From positions 558,001 through 622,000 of the forward strand of contig JAWZYU010000124.1 of the NCBI GenBank assembly GCA_038380435.1: a stretch of 64,000 nt of DNA. Reading direction: 5' to 3'. Under the pieces are notes generated by a model that was given only the letters and a program-made list of their open reading frames with translations, searched no databases and was not told where the DNA came from. Source of the DNA: Ryuthela nishihirai. Taxonomy: Eukaryota; Arthropoda; Arachnida; Araneae; Heptathelidae. Both the position numbers and the translations under genes were made by a program. Numbering within the stretch: the first letter of the stretch is position 1; the number at the start of each line of letters is the position of its first letter. Below, piece after piece: positions 20,345 to 31,822 of the stretch.

Positions 20345-21736
20345 TCACACTGCGGTGGTGAAGACGTCGAGCCGTTCCTTGAGCGACGCTGCCGCCCGAC
20401 CCCTCCTCTGGATCAAGACAGCAGAGACGTGCAAGGCGACGCCGAAGGCCGTGGCCACACACATCTTCGATCCCATGAAGAGCAGGACTGCGCGGTCGCC
20501 ACCGGTGGACCGGAGCAGTCCTGCCACGGGAGGGTAGATGAGGTTGGCCACTCCCTGGAAGAGCCGCACCAGGGTGAAGGTGCCGTTCATGTTGTCGACT
20601 CCGTGATTCGAGCTAAGCAGGAGGGGGATCAGGATGGTCCACACTCCGGTTCCCACTCCTGCGGCGACGGAGGCAACAACAAGCTGCCAGTACTCGCGGC
20701 AGAAAGGCAGTGAGATGACGGCTGCAGCCGAGACGGAGACGGCCGCGATGTATTCGGCCGTCCTCGGCAGGGGAGAGCATCTGGCGAGAAGACCATACGA
20801 GAGGCGCACGACCAGGTCGCCGGCAGCAGAGTAGGCGAGAAGCAGCATGGCACTGCTCTTCTCGATCCCCAGCGACTTGGCGTGCTGGGGAATGTAGTGC
20901 AGGAAGTGAGGGTTGCCCATACCCATCGCGAAGATGGAAGCGCTCGTGAGGAGGAACAGGCCGTCCGTGAGGAAACGGAGGGACAGCCTCTCGGCGACCA
21001 CCTTCGCGCAGGATCTGGGTGCCAGCTCTCCAGCTTCCGCGGGGGTCACGACGACGGCATCGTTGCTGCCGCCGGCGGGCACCTCGCGGAAGCGGCTCTC
21101 GGGCCGAACGAAGAGCAGGCCGCAGACTGCGATGAGCGTGAAGCAGCCGGCCAGCACGAGGAACGTGTAGTGCAGGCCGACCGCCAGCAGCAGCTCGTTG
21201 ATCGCAGTGGGCAGGGCCATGGCCCCGAAGCAGCCTCCCGACAGGGCGACGGCCATCGCTGCCGGCCTCCGTGTCGTGAAGTACTTTCCAGTGCACACTA
21301 TGCCGGTGGTGATGGCAAAGGATGCACCGACCCCCATGAGGCCTCCAATGGTACCTATGAGGAAGGAACCGGAGGTGGCCAGGTAGCTGAGGGCAAGGCC
21401 AGCGCTGCACAGCAATCCGCCCAGACACACGAGCGGCCTGTATCCGAAGGTAGACATGAGGATCCCTGTCACCGGTGAGAAGACCAGCGATAGGGTTCCT
21501 AGCAGCCCCGGGATCCAGGCCGCCTGGGACGGAGATGTATCAGGAAACTCCAGGAAGATCGCCACCTTCAGAGCGCTGAAGGACTTGACGAATCCTGAAA
21601 GGAGAAAGGTTATGAGAAAGCAGCCACCAGCGACGGCCCACCCGTATCCTCCATCGGGTGGAACCATCTTGGTGGCTGTGGTGGCGTTGGCACGCTCTTC
21701 CTCTACTCCCTTCGTCGCTGCAACTGGAACGGACAT
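20345..21736 (-). CDS. SLC16/MCT-like transporter, copy 5 (S319R, R320C double variant)
   Basis: Full length. Two adjacent bases (20779-20780, GG to AT on the plus strand) straddle a codon boundary and change Ser319 to Arg and Arg320 to Cys. The sites lie in the short loop after helix 8, close to the Asp307/Arg311 pair. This is the most altered protein in the array. Predicted promoter 23159-23174; acceptor at 21758; proximal AATAAA 20196-20201. Further unit-private substitutions are at 24173 and 24987, outside the gene. Confidence 0.93.
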   Translation of the reverse strand: MSVPVAATKGVEEERANATTATKMVPPDGGYGWAVAGGCFLITFLLSGFVKSFSALKVAIFLEFPDTSPSQAAWIPGLLGTLSLVFSPVTGILMSTFGYRPLVCLGGLLCSAGLALSYLATSGSFLIGTIGGLMGVGASFAITTGIVCTGKYFTTRRPAAMAVALSGGCFGAMALPTAINELLLAVGLHYTFLVLAGCFTLIAVCGLLFVRPESRFREVPAGGSNDAVVVTPAEAGELAPRSCAKVVAERLSLRFLTDGLFLLTSASIFAMGMGNPHFLHYIPQHAKSLGIEKSSAMLLLAYSAAGDLVVRLSYGLLARCSPLPRTAEYIAAVSVSAAAVISLPFCREYWQLVVASVAAGVGTGVWTILIPLLLSSNHGVDNMNGTFTLVRLFQGVANLIYPPVAGLLRSTGGDRAVLLFMGSKMCVATAFGVALHVSAVLIQRRGRAAASLKERLDVFTTAV

Positions 21737-24087
21737 GGTGGAATCCGGCTCAGGTCACTGCAAAAGAAGGAGAAAAAAAATTAATAATTAGAATTGGTAG
21801 AGCTAATATAAATCAGTAGTGCGTCGACTAAAGACCACTACAGACTATGCTGAAGAATACTGAACCAAAGAGTAAGCGAAAAGGTTACTATGAGGTAAAG
21901 TCGGGAGCTGGAAAACGCACGTCTGTAGCTGTCAGTGGTCGCAGAGCAAAGGGACGGGCGTTGCACTCAGTGGCACGAGTTGTAAAACCCGTTGGCGTCA
22001 GGGGGAAAACCCAGGGGATTAGTAAAACCCGTTGGCGTCAGGGAGAAAACCCACGGGTTTACCTACTACCGGTCGTACAAGGTTCGGGTTTCGCGCTGCC
22101 ATCTATGTGCAAGCATGGGAACTAATTTTTCTTCACCTATCCCCATTTTTTTCCCTTGCTCCACCGAGTGGTACATATGTATATGTATATATTTTTTTTT
22201 ATTTCATTTTTTCCAGCGTGACGTCACCTGCAAACGAGACAGTGCTATATATGCGAGAAGAATATGGGGCAAGTAGAGTATGCACAAGTTTATTAAAGTT
22301 TATAAGATAACGATAGGAAATTTTAAAGTAATTTTCCTAATAAAATAAACAACCAGTACCAAATGTTTCTAAAATAATTCAATACCAGATGTTTACCGAT
22401 CGTCAAACTACTCACGTGTTGACAATTCGATTTCGTTACCATCGTTGAAAGGTTGATAATAGACTTTTTTTTCTTGAAATTTCCGTCATATCTATCTATT
22501 CTACCAACGCATGGAACTCCAGAAGAGTTTATCAAATGTTGTTTTTGATCTAAATTGGGACTGATTTTGCTGTAGGAATCGTTTCCTCTGGCATAAACGT
22601 TAGAAAGGATCCAAATTAATATATTTTTGCCTTAACGAATAATGGAGAAAAAAATGTCGTTTATTTAAATAAAATATCTCAGCTATTTTTGCCTAAATGA
22701 AACGGAAAATTTTCTTCTTATTAAATTCTTTCATTTGCTACAGTAAATAAGCCATTCTAGAGTAAATAAGCTATTATATTAAGCTTATTTTGCTAGAGTA
22801 AATAAGCTTTCATTTGCTAGAGTAATTTCTAACCGCTTGGGTGAAGTTACCTTTACGTTTTGCCCTGCTATGCTTGTTTGGGAAAAGCTTTTCTGAATAT
22901 CCTTTAATTACTCTATATGATTTCGCAAACGTATATCAGTTTATAAGGGGACATCGTATTTTGAAGTTTTCCGATTTATTGGTATATATATATATAGTGT
23001 GAGGTAATTCTGTCGGAATAATTTTTCACTGCATAAGAAACTAACGGCTACTCACCACACTTCCCTTAATTGTCCGGATGATTTTAGAGAGGTATAAAAG
23101 TGTAAAACTGAAAAATGAATCTAACACGGAAAAATCTAAATCTGACAACAAAGGACAACCTATATATGACGTAGCAACGGTCTGCCCTACGCAACAGTAC
23201 TCTCTGAAGGCTTTCATATCGTATATTATTTTCGCTGCGCAACAATTGGAATTCGAAAAAAACAATTGTTGTTCCTCAATTGTTATCGGTTGGCTTCGAA
23301 AAACGATGCTATGGATTCGTGGTTGTTTTACTCGGCCTTTGATCGAACGGAGACTTCCATTCCCTTTCCTTCCTGTCGACGGAGAATTTCAGAGCAAGTG
23401 TGTTATGCGATCCCTTTTTTTTTTGTCACACTATCGTTTTATTTCTTTTAGTTCTTCTGTAGGAGAGGGTCTATGGGTTGTGCGATCCATTTAGAGGTTC
23501 GATCGTGCCCATACCTGTGCTTTCCACAGACGTGAGTTATATGCTGTTTCTCCTAGAGTAGAGTGATTCACTGGATTTTTTTTTTTAAAGGTTTTCTAGG
23601 TTTTCCTTAGGAATTGGCATTATTCCTGGGATTTTATTTGCTCACTTGTTCCTACCGCTTGGGTCGTGTCGGTCTTTCTTACTTCTGAGCAGCACTTTTT
23701 TTGCACACAATGGGCTAAAGGTCCAGGTCCCATAGACCACGAAGGCTCAGAGTAGGTTGGGGGGTACCCACTGGATCACCCAGTGGGGGGACAAGATGGT
23801 AGACTCCCCTCAAGGCCATCCAGCGTGTTCTTTAACGTGCACAGGATATGGCCCTCCCGCACACGGAGCCACGGCCTAATGTCCCATCCGACGGACGGAG
23901 GTCATTCCAATACCATCGGTGTCCTCTACTGACCGCGGGTAGGGCGGAGATTAATGTAAACGCAGGAAGAGACTTATGGGTGGAGGGTCACCAGCGTGTG
24001 AATTTACTTTTTAAGTGTTCTGACCTCCTCCTCCAACCCTTCGAACAAAATAACAGGGAGGTGTTTTGTGAATTGGGTTTCGATGCC

Positions 24088-24925
24088 GTGTGAAAATAAT
24101 TTAATGTTTGGTGTATTCCCCCGCTCTAAGGGGAAGTGGTTATGTGGTTAGGGTGTAGGTGTCGCGTGAAATGTTTTCGGTGTACTCTCCCCCCTAACAG
24201 GAAGGGGTTATGTGGCTTGGTTTTAGGTAGCGTGTGAAAATTTTTTTGTGTATTCCCCCCCCCTCTAAGAGGAAGGGGTTATGTTGGTTGGGTGTAGGTA
24301 TCGTGTGAAATTTTTTCGATGAACTCTCCCCCCCTAACAGGAAGGGGTCATGTCGGTTGGTTGTAGGTAGCTTGTGAAAATTTTTTGGTGTAATCCCACA
24401 GTCCAATAGGAAGGGGTTATTTGGGTTGGGTGTAGGTATCCTGTGAAAATTTTTCGGTGTACTCTCCCCCCCCATAAGAGGAAGGGGTTATGTTGGTTGG
24501 TTGTAGGTAGCGTGTGAAATTTTTTTGGTGTATTCCCACCGTCCAAAAGGAAGGGGTTATGTGGATTAGGTGTAGGTATCGTGTGAAATTTTTTCGGTGT
24601 ACTCTCCCCCCCATAAGAGGAAGGGGTTATGTTGGTTGGTTGTAGGTAGCGTGTGAAATTTTTTTGGTGTATTCCCACCGTCCAAAAGGAAGGGGTTATG
24701 TGGATTAGGTGTAGGTATCGTGTGAAATTTTTTCGGTGTACTCTCCCCCCCCCCCCTTCCATAAGAGGAAGGGGCTATGTGGGTTGGTTGTAGGTAGCGT
24801 GTGAAAATTTTTTGGTGTATTCCCACCGTCCAATAGGAAGGGGTTGTGTGAAATTTTTTCGGTGTATCCCCCCCTCCTCTAAGAGGAAGGGGTTATGTGG
24901 GTTGGGTGTCGAGGACCTGTGAATT
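24088..24925. repeat. 69-bp minisatellite, unit 5
   Basis: 838 bp, long C-run C12. A private T to G interrupts the T-run of an early unit at 24173. Confidence 0.92.
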
Positions 24926-25387
24926 ATTTTTTTTTCTTTTGTACCTTATTATGAAGTGTCGGGTGACTCTCAACTTCCCTTCACACATTATCCAGGCTTA
25001 GGACTGGCAGCGCATTGCGCTGGCGTGTTTAAAAGTTGTCTGTCTCTCTGGTGGACTTGGTATCATAGCACAATGTGCAGAGTTTTACAACGACATAGAA
25101 AAAAGAATACAATGCACAGCAAAAGTGACATACAAACAATACAAACATACAGGAAACAGCGAGAGTGTCTTCTCTTTGCTTTTAAGAAATTTTTTATATT
25201 TTTTTTTTTTTATTTTTGAACATTTAAATTTTTTTTTTTTTATTTTTGAACATTTAAATATTTTTTTTTTTGGTTTTTTGATTTTCACTTAATTCTTCTT
25301 TCAGTTTTTCCTGTTTAGGATGCCAAACCCTTCCCGGACATGGCAGTCAGTCCCGGAAGGGGAGGCCGCTTCCCGATAGCTGCGACA

Positions 25388-26779
25388 TCACACTGCGGTG
25401 GTGAAGACGTCGAGCCGTTCCTTGAGCGACGCTGCCGCCCGACCCCTCCTCTGGATCAAGACAGCAGAGACGTGCAAGGCGACGCCGAAGGCCGTGGCCA
25501 CACACATCTTCGATCCCATGAAGAGCAGGACTGCGCGGTCGCCACCGGTGGACCGGAGCAGTCCTGCCACGGGAGGGTAGATGAGGTTGGCCACTCCCTG
25601 GAAGAGCCGCACCAGGGTGAAGGTGCCGTTCATGTTGTCGACTCCGTGATTCGAGCTAAGCAGGAGGGGGATCAGGATGGTCCACACTCCGGTTCCCACT
25701 CCTGCGGCGACGGAGGCAACAACAAGCTGCCAGTACTCGCGGCAGAAAGGCAGTGAGATGACGGCTGCAGCCGAGACGGAGACGGCCGCGATGTATTCGG
25801 CCGTCCTCGGCAGGGGAGAGCGGCTGGCGAGAAGACCATACGAGAGGCGCACGACCAGGTCGCCGGCAGCAGAGTAGGCGAGAAGCAGCATGGCACTGCT
25901 CTTCTCGATCCCCAGCGACTTGGCGTGCTGGGGAATGTAGTGCAGGAAGTGAGGGTTGCCCATACCCATCGCGAAGATGGAAGCGCTCGTGAGGAGGAAC
26001 AGGCCGTCCGTGAGGAAACGGAGGGACAGCCTCTCGGCGACCACCTTCGCGCAGGATCTGGGTGCCAGCTCTCCAGCTTCCGCGGGGGTCACGACGACGG
26101 CATCGTTGCTGCCGCCGGCGGGCACCTCGCGGAAGCGGCTCTCGGGCCGAACGAAGAGCAGGCCGCAGACTGCGATGAGCGTGAAGCAGCCGGCCAGCAC
26201 GAGGAACGTGTAGTGCAGGCCGACCGCCAGCAGCAGCTCGTTGATCGCAGTGGGCAGGGCCATGGCCCCGAAGCAGCCTCCCGACAGGGCGACGGCCATC
26301 GCTGCCGGCCTCCGTGTCGTGAAGTACTTTCCAGTGCACACTATGCCGGTGGTGATGGCAAAGGATGCACCGACCCCCATGAGGCCTCCAATGGTACCTA
26401 TGAGGAAGGAACCGGAGGTGGCCAGGTAGCTGAGGGCAAGGCCAGCGCTGCACAGCAATCCGCCCAGACACACGAGCGGCCTGTATCCGAAGGTAGACAT
26501 GAGGATCCCTGTCACCGGTGAGAAGACCAGCGATAGGGTTCCTAGCAGCCCCGGGATCCAGGCCGCCTGGGACGGAGATGTATCAGGAAACTCCAGGAAG
26601 ATCGCCACCTTCAGAGCGCTGAAGGACTTGACGAATCCTGAAAGGAGAAAGGTTATGAGAAAGCAGCCACCAGCGACGGCCCACCCGTATCCTCCATCGG
26701 GTGGAACCATCTTGGTGGCTGTGGTGGCGTTGGCACGCTCTTCCTCTACTCCCTTCGTCGCTGCAACTGGAACGGACAT
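25388..26779 (-). CDS. SLC16/MCT-like transporter, copy 6
   Basis: Protein identical to copy 1. Predicted promoter 28202-28217; acceptor at 26801; proximal AATAAA 25239-25244. Upstream, beyond this unit's minisatellite, a T-run near 29971 is one base shorter than in other units. Confidence 0.93.
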   Translation of the reverse strand: MSVPVAATKGVEEERANATTATKMVPPDGGYGWAVAGGCFLITFLLSGFVKSFSALKVAIFLEFPDTSPSQAAWIPGLLGTLSLVFSPVTGILMSTFGYRPLVCLGGLLCSAGLALSYLATSGSFLIGTIGGLMGVGASFAITTGIVCTGKYFTTRRPAAMAVALSGGCFGAMALPTAINELLLAVGLHYTFLVLAGCFTLIAVCGLLFVRPESRFREVPAGGSNDAVVVTPAEAGELAPRSCAKVVAERLSLRFLTDGLFLLTSASIFAMGMGNPHFLHYIPQHAKSLGIEKSSAMLLLAYSAAGDLVVRLSYGLLASRSPLPRTAEYIAAVSVSAAAVISLPFCREYWQLVVASVAAGVGTGVWTILIPLLLSSNHGVDNMNGTFTLVRLFQGVANLIYPPVAGLLRSTGGDRAVLLFMGSKMCVATAFGVALHVSAVLIQRRGRAAASLKERLDVFTTAV

Positions 26780-29131
26780 GGTGGAATCCGGCTCAGGTCA
26801 CTGCAAAAGAAGGAGAAAAAAAATTAATAATTAGAATTGGTAGAGCTAATATAAATCAGTAGTGCGTCGACTAAAGACCACTACAGACTATGCTGAAGAA
26901 TACTGAACCAAAGAGTAAGCGAAAAGGTTACTATGAGGTAAAGTCGGGAGCTGGAAAACGCACGTCTGTAGCTGTCAGTGGTCGCAGAGCAAAGGGACGG
27001 GCGTTGCACTCAGTGGCACGAGTTGTAAAACCCGTTGGCGTCAGGGGGAAAACCCAGGGGATTAGTAAAACCCGTTGGCGTCAGGGAGAAAACCCACGGG
27101 TTTACCTACTACCGGTCGTACAAGGTTCGGGTTTCGCGCTGCCATCTATGTGCAAGCATGGGAACTAATTTTTCTTCACCTATCCCCATTTTTTTCCCTT
27201 GCTCCACCGAGTGGTACATATGTATATGTATATATTTTTTTTTATTTCATTTTTTCCAGCGTGACGTCACCTGCAAACGAGACAGTGCTATATATGCGAG
27301 AAGAATATGGGGCAAGTAGAGTATGCACAAGTTTATTAAAGTTTATAAGATAACGATAGGAAATTTTAAAGTAATTTTCCTAATAAAATAAACAACCAGT
27401 ACCAAATGTTTCTAAAATAATTCAATACCAGATGTTTACCGATCGTCAAACTACTCACGTGTTGACAATTCGATTTCGTTACCATCGTTGAAAGGTTGAT
27501 AATAGACTTTTTTTTCTTGAAATTTCCGTCATATCTATCTATTCTACCAACGCATGGAACTCCAGAAGAGTTTATCAAATGTTGTTTTTGATCTAAATTG
27601 GGACTGATTTTGCTGTAGGAATCGTTTCCTCTGGCATAAACGTTAGAAAGGATCCAAATTAATATATTTTTGCCTTAACGAATAATGGAGAAAAAAATGT
27701 CGTTTATTTAAATAAAATATCTCAGCTATTTTTGCCTAAATGAAACGGAAAATTTTCTTCTTATTAAATTCTTTCATTTGCTACAGTAAATAAGCCATTC
27801 TAGAGTAAATAAGCTATTATATTAAGCTTATTTTGCTAGAGTAAATAAGCTTTCATTTGCTAGAGTAATTTCTAACCGCTTGGGTGAAGTTACCTTTACG
27901 TTTTGCCCTGCTATGCTTGTTTGGGAAAAGCTTTTCTGAATATCCTTTAATTACTCTATATGATTTCGCAAACGTATATCAGTTTATAAGGGGACATCGT
28001 ATTTTGAAGTTTTCCGATTTATTGGTATATATATATATAGTGTGAGGTAATTCTGTCGGAATAATTTTTCACTGCATAAGAAACTAACGGCTACTCACCA
28101 CACTTCCCTTAATTGTCCGGATGATTTTAGAGAGGTATAAAAGTGTAAAACTGAAAAATGAATCTAACACGGAAAAATCTAAATCTGACAACAAAGGACA
28201 ACCTATATATGACGTAGCAACGGTCTGCCCTACGCAACAGTACTCTCTGAAGGCTTTCATATCGTATATTATTTTCGCTGCGCAACAATTGGAATTCGAA
28301 AAAAACAATTGTTGTTCCTCAATTGTTATCGGTTGGCTTCGAAAAACGATGCTATGGATTCGTGGTTGTTTTACTCGGCCTTTGATCGAACGGAGACTTC
28401 CATTCCCTTTCCTTCCTGTCGACGGAGAATTTCAGAGCAAGTGTGTTATGCGATCCCTTTTTTTTTTGTCACACTATCGTTTTATTTCTTTTAGTTCTTC
28501 TGTAGGAGAGGGTCTATGGGTTGTGCGATCCATTTAGAGGTTCGATCGTGCCCATACCTGTGCTTTCCACAGACGTGAGTTATATGCTGTTTCTCCTAGA
28601 GTAGAGTGATTCACTGGATTTTTTTTTTTTAAAGGTTTTCTAGGTTTTCCTTAGGAATTGGCATTATTCCTGGGATTTTATTTGCTCACTTGTTCCTACC
28701 GCTTGGGTCGTGTCGGTCTTTCTTACTTCTGAGCAGCACTTTTTTTGCACACAATGGGCTAAAGGTCCAGGTCCCATAGACCACGAAGGCTCAGAGTAGG
28801 TTGGGGGGTACCCACTGGATCACCCAGTGGGGGGACAAGATGGTAGACTCCCCTCAAGGCCATCCAGCGTGTTCTTTAACGTGCACAGGATATGGCCCTC
28901 CCGCACACGGAGCCACGGCCTAATGTCCCATCCGACGGACGGAGGTCATTCCAATACCATCGGTGTCCTCTACTGACCGCGGGTAGGGCGGAGATTAATG
29001 TAAACGCAGGAAGAGACTTATGGGTGGAGGGTCACCAGCGTGTGAATTTACTTTTTAAGTGTTCTGACCTCCTCCTCCAACCCTTCGAACAAAATAACAG
29101 GGAGGTGTTTTGTGAATTGGGTTTCGATGCC

Positions 29132-29969
29132 GTGTGAAAATAATTTAATGTTTGGTGTATTCCCCCGCTCTAAGGGGAAGTGGTTATGTGGTTAGGGTGT
29201 AGGTGTCGCGTGAAATTTTTTCGGTGTACTCTCCCCCCTAACAGGAAGGGGTTATGTGGCTTGGTTTTAGGTAGCGTGTGAAAATTTTTTTGTGTATTCC
29301 CCCCCCCTCTAAGAGGAAGGGGTTATGTTGGTTGGGTGTAGGTATCGTGTGAAATTTTTTCGATGAACTCTCCCCCCCTAACAGGAAGGGGTCATGTCGG
29401 TTGGTTGTAGGTAGCTTGTGAAAATTTTTTGGTGTAATCCCACAGTCCAATAGGAAGGGGTTATTTGGGTTGGGTGTAGGTATCCTGTGAAAATTTTTCG
29501 GTGTACTCTCCCCCCCCATAAGAGGAAGGGGTTATGTTGGTTGGTTGTAGGTAGCGTGTGAAATTTTTTTGGTGTATTCCCACCGTCCAAAAGGAAGGGG
29601 TTATGTGGATTAGGTGTAGGTATCGTGTGAAATTTTTTCGGTGTACTCTCCCCCCCATAAGAGGAAGGGGTTATGTTGGTTGGTTGTAGGTAGCGTGTGA
29701 AATTTTTTTGGTGTATTCCCACCGTCCAAAAGGAAGGGGTTATGTGGATTAGGTGTAGGTATCGTGTGAAATTTTTTCGGTGTACTCTCCCCCCCCCCCC
29801 TTCCATAAGAGGAAGGGGCTATGTGGGTTGGTTGTAGGTAGCGTGTGAAAATTTTTTGGTGTATTCCCACCGTCCAATAGGAAGGGGTTGTGTGAAATTT
29901 TTTCGGTGTATCCCCCCCTCCTCTAAGAGGAAGGGGTTATGTGGGTTGGGTGTCGAGGACCTGTGAATT
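29132..29969. repeat. 69-bp minisatellite, unit 6
   Basis: 838 bp, long C-run C12. The T-run just after the repeat is one base shorter than elsewhere, which joins reading frames across the boundary without creating a plausible gene. Confidence 0.92.
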
Positions 29970-30430
29970 ATTTTTTTTCTTTTGTACCTTATTATGAAGT
30001 GTCGGGTGACTCTCAACTTCCCTTCACACTTTATCCAGGCTTAGGACTGGCAGCGCATTGCGCTGGCGTGTTTAAAAGTTGTCTGTCTCTCTGGTGGACT
30101 TGGTATCATAGCACAATGTGCAGAGTTTTACAACGACATAGAAAAAAGAATACAATGCACAGCAAAAGTGACATACAAACAATACAAACATACAGGAAAC
30201 AGCGAGAGTGTCTTCTCTTTGCTTTTAAGAAATTTTTTATATTTTTTTTTTTTTATTTTTGAACATTTAAATTTTTTTTTTTTTATTTTTGAACATTTAA
30301 ATATTTTTTTTTTTGGTTTTTTGATTTTCACTTAATTCTTCTTTCAGTTTTTCCTGTTTAGGATGCCAAACCCTTCCCGGACATGGCAGTCAGTCCCGGA
30401 AGGGGAGGCCGCTTCCCGATAGCTGCGACA

Positions 30431-31822
30431 TCACACTGCGGTGGTGAAGACGTCGAGCCGTTCCTTGAGCGACGCTGCCGCCCGACCCCTCCTCTGGATC
30501 AAGACAGCAGAGACGTGCAAGGCGACGCCGAAGGCCGTGGCCACACACATCTTCGATCCCATGAAGAGCAGGACTGCGCGGTCGCCACCGGTGGACCGGA
30601 GCAGTCCTGCCACGGGAGGGTAGATGAGGTTGGCCACTCCCTGGAAGAGCCGCACCAGGGTGAAGGTGCCGTTCATGTTGTCGACTCCGTGATTCGAGCT
30701 AAGCAGGAGGGGGATCAGGATGGTCCACACTCCGGTTCCCACTCCTGCGGCGACGGAGGCAACAACAAGCTGCCAGTACTCGCGGCAGAAAGGCAGTGAG
30801 ATGACGGCTGCAGCCGAGACGGAGACGGCCGCGATGTATTCGGCCGTCCTCGGCAGGGGAGAGCGGCTGGCGAGAAGACCATACGAGAGGCGCACGACCA
30901 GGTCGCCGGCAGCAGAGTAGGCGAGAAGCAGCATGGCACTGCTCTTCTCGATCCCCAGCGACTTGGCGTGCTGGGGAATGTAGTGCAGGAAGTGAGGGTT
31001 GCCCATACCCATCGCGAAGATGGAAGCGCTCGTGAGGAGGAACAGGCCGTCCGTGAGGAAACGGAGGGACAGCCTCTCGGCGACCACCTTCGCGCAGGAT
31101 CTGGGTGCCAGCTCTCCAGCTTCCGCGGGGGTCACGACGACGGCATCGTTGCTGCCGCCGGCGGGCACCTCGCGGAAGCGGCTCTCGGGCCGAACGAAGA
31201 GCAGGCCGCAGACTGCGATGAGCGTGAAGCAGCCGGCCAGCACGAGGAACGTGTAGTGCAGGCCGACCGCCAGCAGCAGCTCGTTGATCGCAGTGGGCAG
31301 GGCCATGGCCCCGAAGCAGCCTCCCGACAGGGCGACGGCCATCGCTGCCGGCCTCCGTGTCGTGAAGTACTTTCCAGTGCACACTATGCCGGTGGTGATG
31401 GCAAAGGATGCACCGACCCCCATGAGGCCTCCAATGGTACCTATGAGGAAGGAACCGGAGGTGGCCAGGTAGCTGAGGGCAAGGCCAGCGCTGCACAGCA
31501 ATCCGCCCAGACACACGAGCGGCCTGTATCCGAAGGTAGACATGAGGATCCCTGTCACCGGTGAGAAGACCAGCGATAGGGTTCCTAGCAGCCCCGGGAT
31601 CCAGGCCGCCTGGGACGGAGATGTATCAGGAAACTCCAGGAAGATCGCCACCTTCAGAGCGCTGAAGGACTTGACGAATCCTGAAAGGAGAAAGGTTATG
31701 AGAAAGCAGCCACCAGCGACGGCCCACCCGTATCCTCCATCGGGTGGAACCATCTTGGTGGCTGTGGTGGCGTTGGCACGCTCTTCCTCTACTCCCTTCG
31801 TCGCTGCAACTGGAACGGACAT
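30431..31822 (-). CDS. SLC16/MCT-like transporter, copy 7
   Basis: Protein identical to copy 1. Predicted promoter 33245-33260; acceptor at 31844; proximal AATAAA 30282-30287. No substitution was noticed in this unit. Confidence 0.93.
   Translation of the reverse strand: MSVPVAATKGVEEERANATTATKMVPPDGGYGWAVAGGCFLITFLLSGFVKSFSALKVAIFLEFPDTSPSQAAWIPGLLGTLSLVFSPVTGILMSTFGYRPLVCLGGLLCSAGLALSYLATSGSFLIGTIGGLMGVGASFAITTGIVCTGKYFTTRRPAAMAVALSGGCFGAMALPTAINELLLAVGLHYTFLVLAGCFTLIAVCGLLFVRPESRFREVPAGGSNDAVVVTPAEAGELAPRSCAKVVAERLSLRFLTDGLFLLTSASIFAMGMGNPHFLHYIPQHAKSLGIEKSSAMLLLAYSAAGDLVVRLSYGLLASRSPLPRTAEYIAAVSVSAAAVISLPFCREYWQLVVASVAAGVGTGVWTILIPLLLSSNHGVDNMNGTFTLVRLFQGVANLIYPPVAGLLRSTGGDRAVLLFMGSKMCVATAFGVALHVSAVLIQRRGRAAASLKERLDVFTTAV

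Noticed and set aside
29939..30262. Extended 107-residue plus-strand frame found only in unit 6
   Set aside because: Created by a one-base deletion in a T-run after the minisatellite; the other units lack it.
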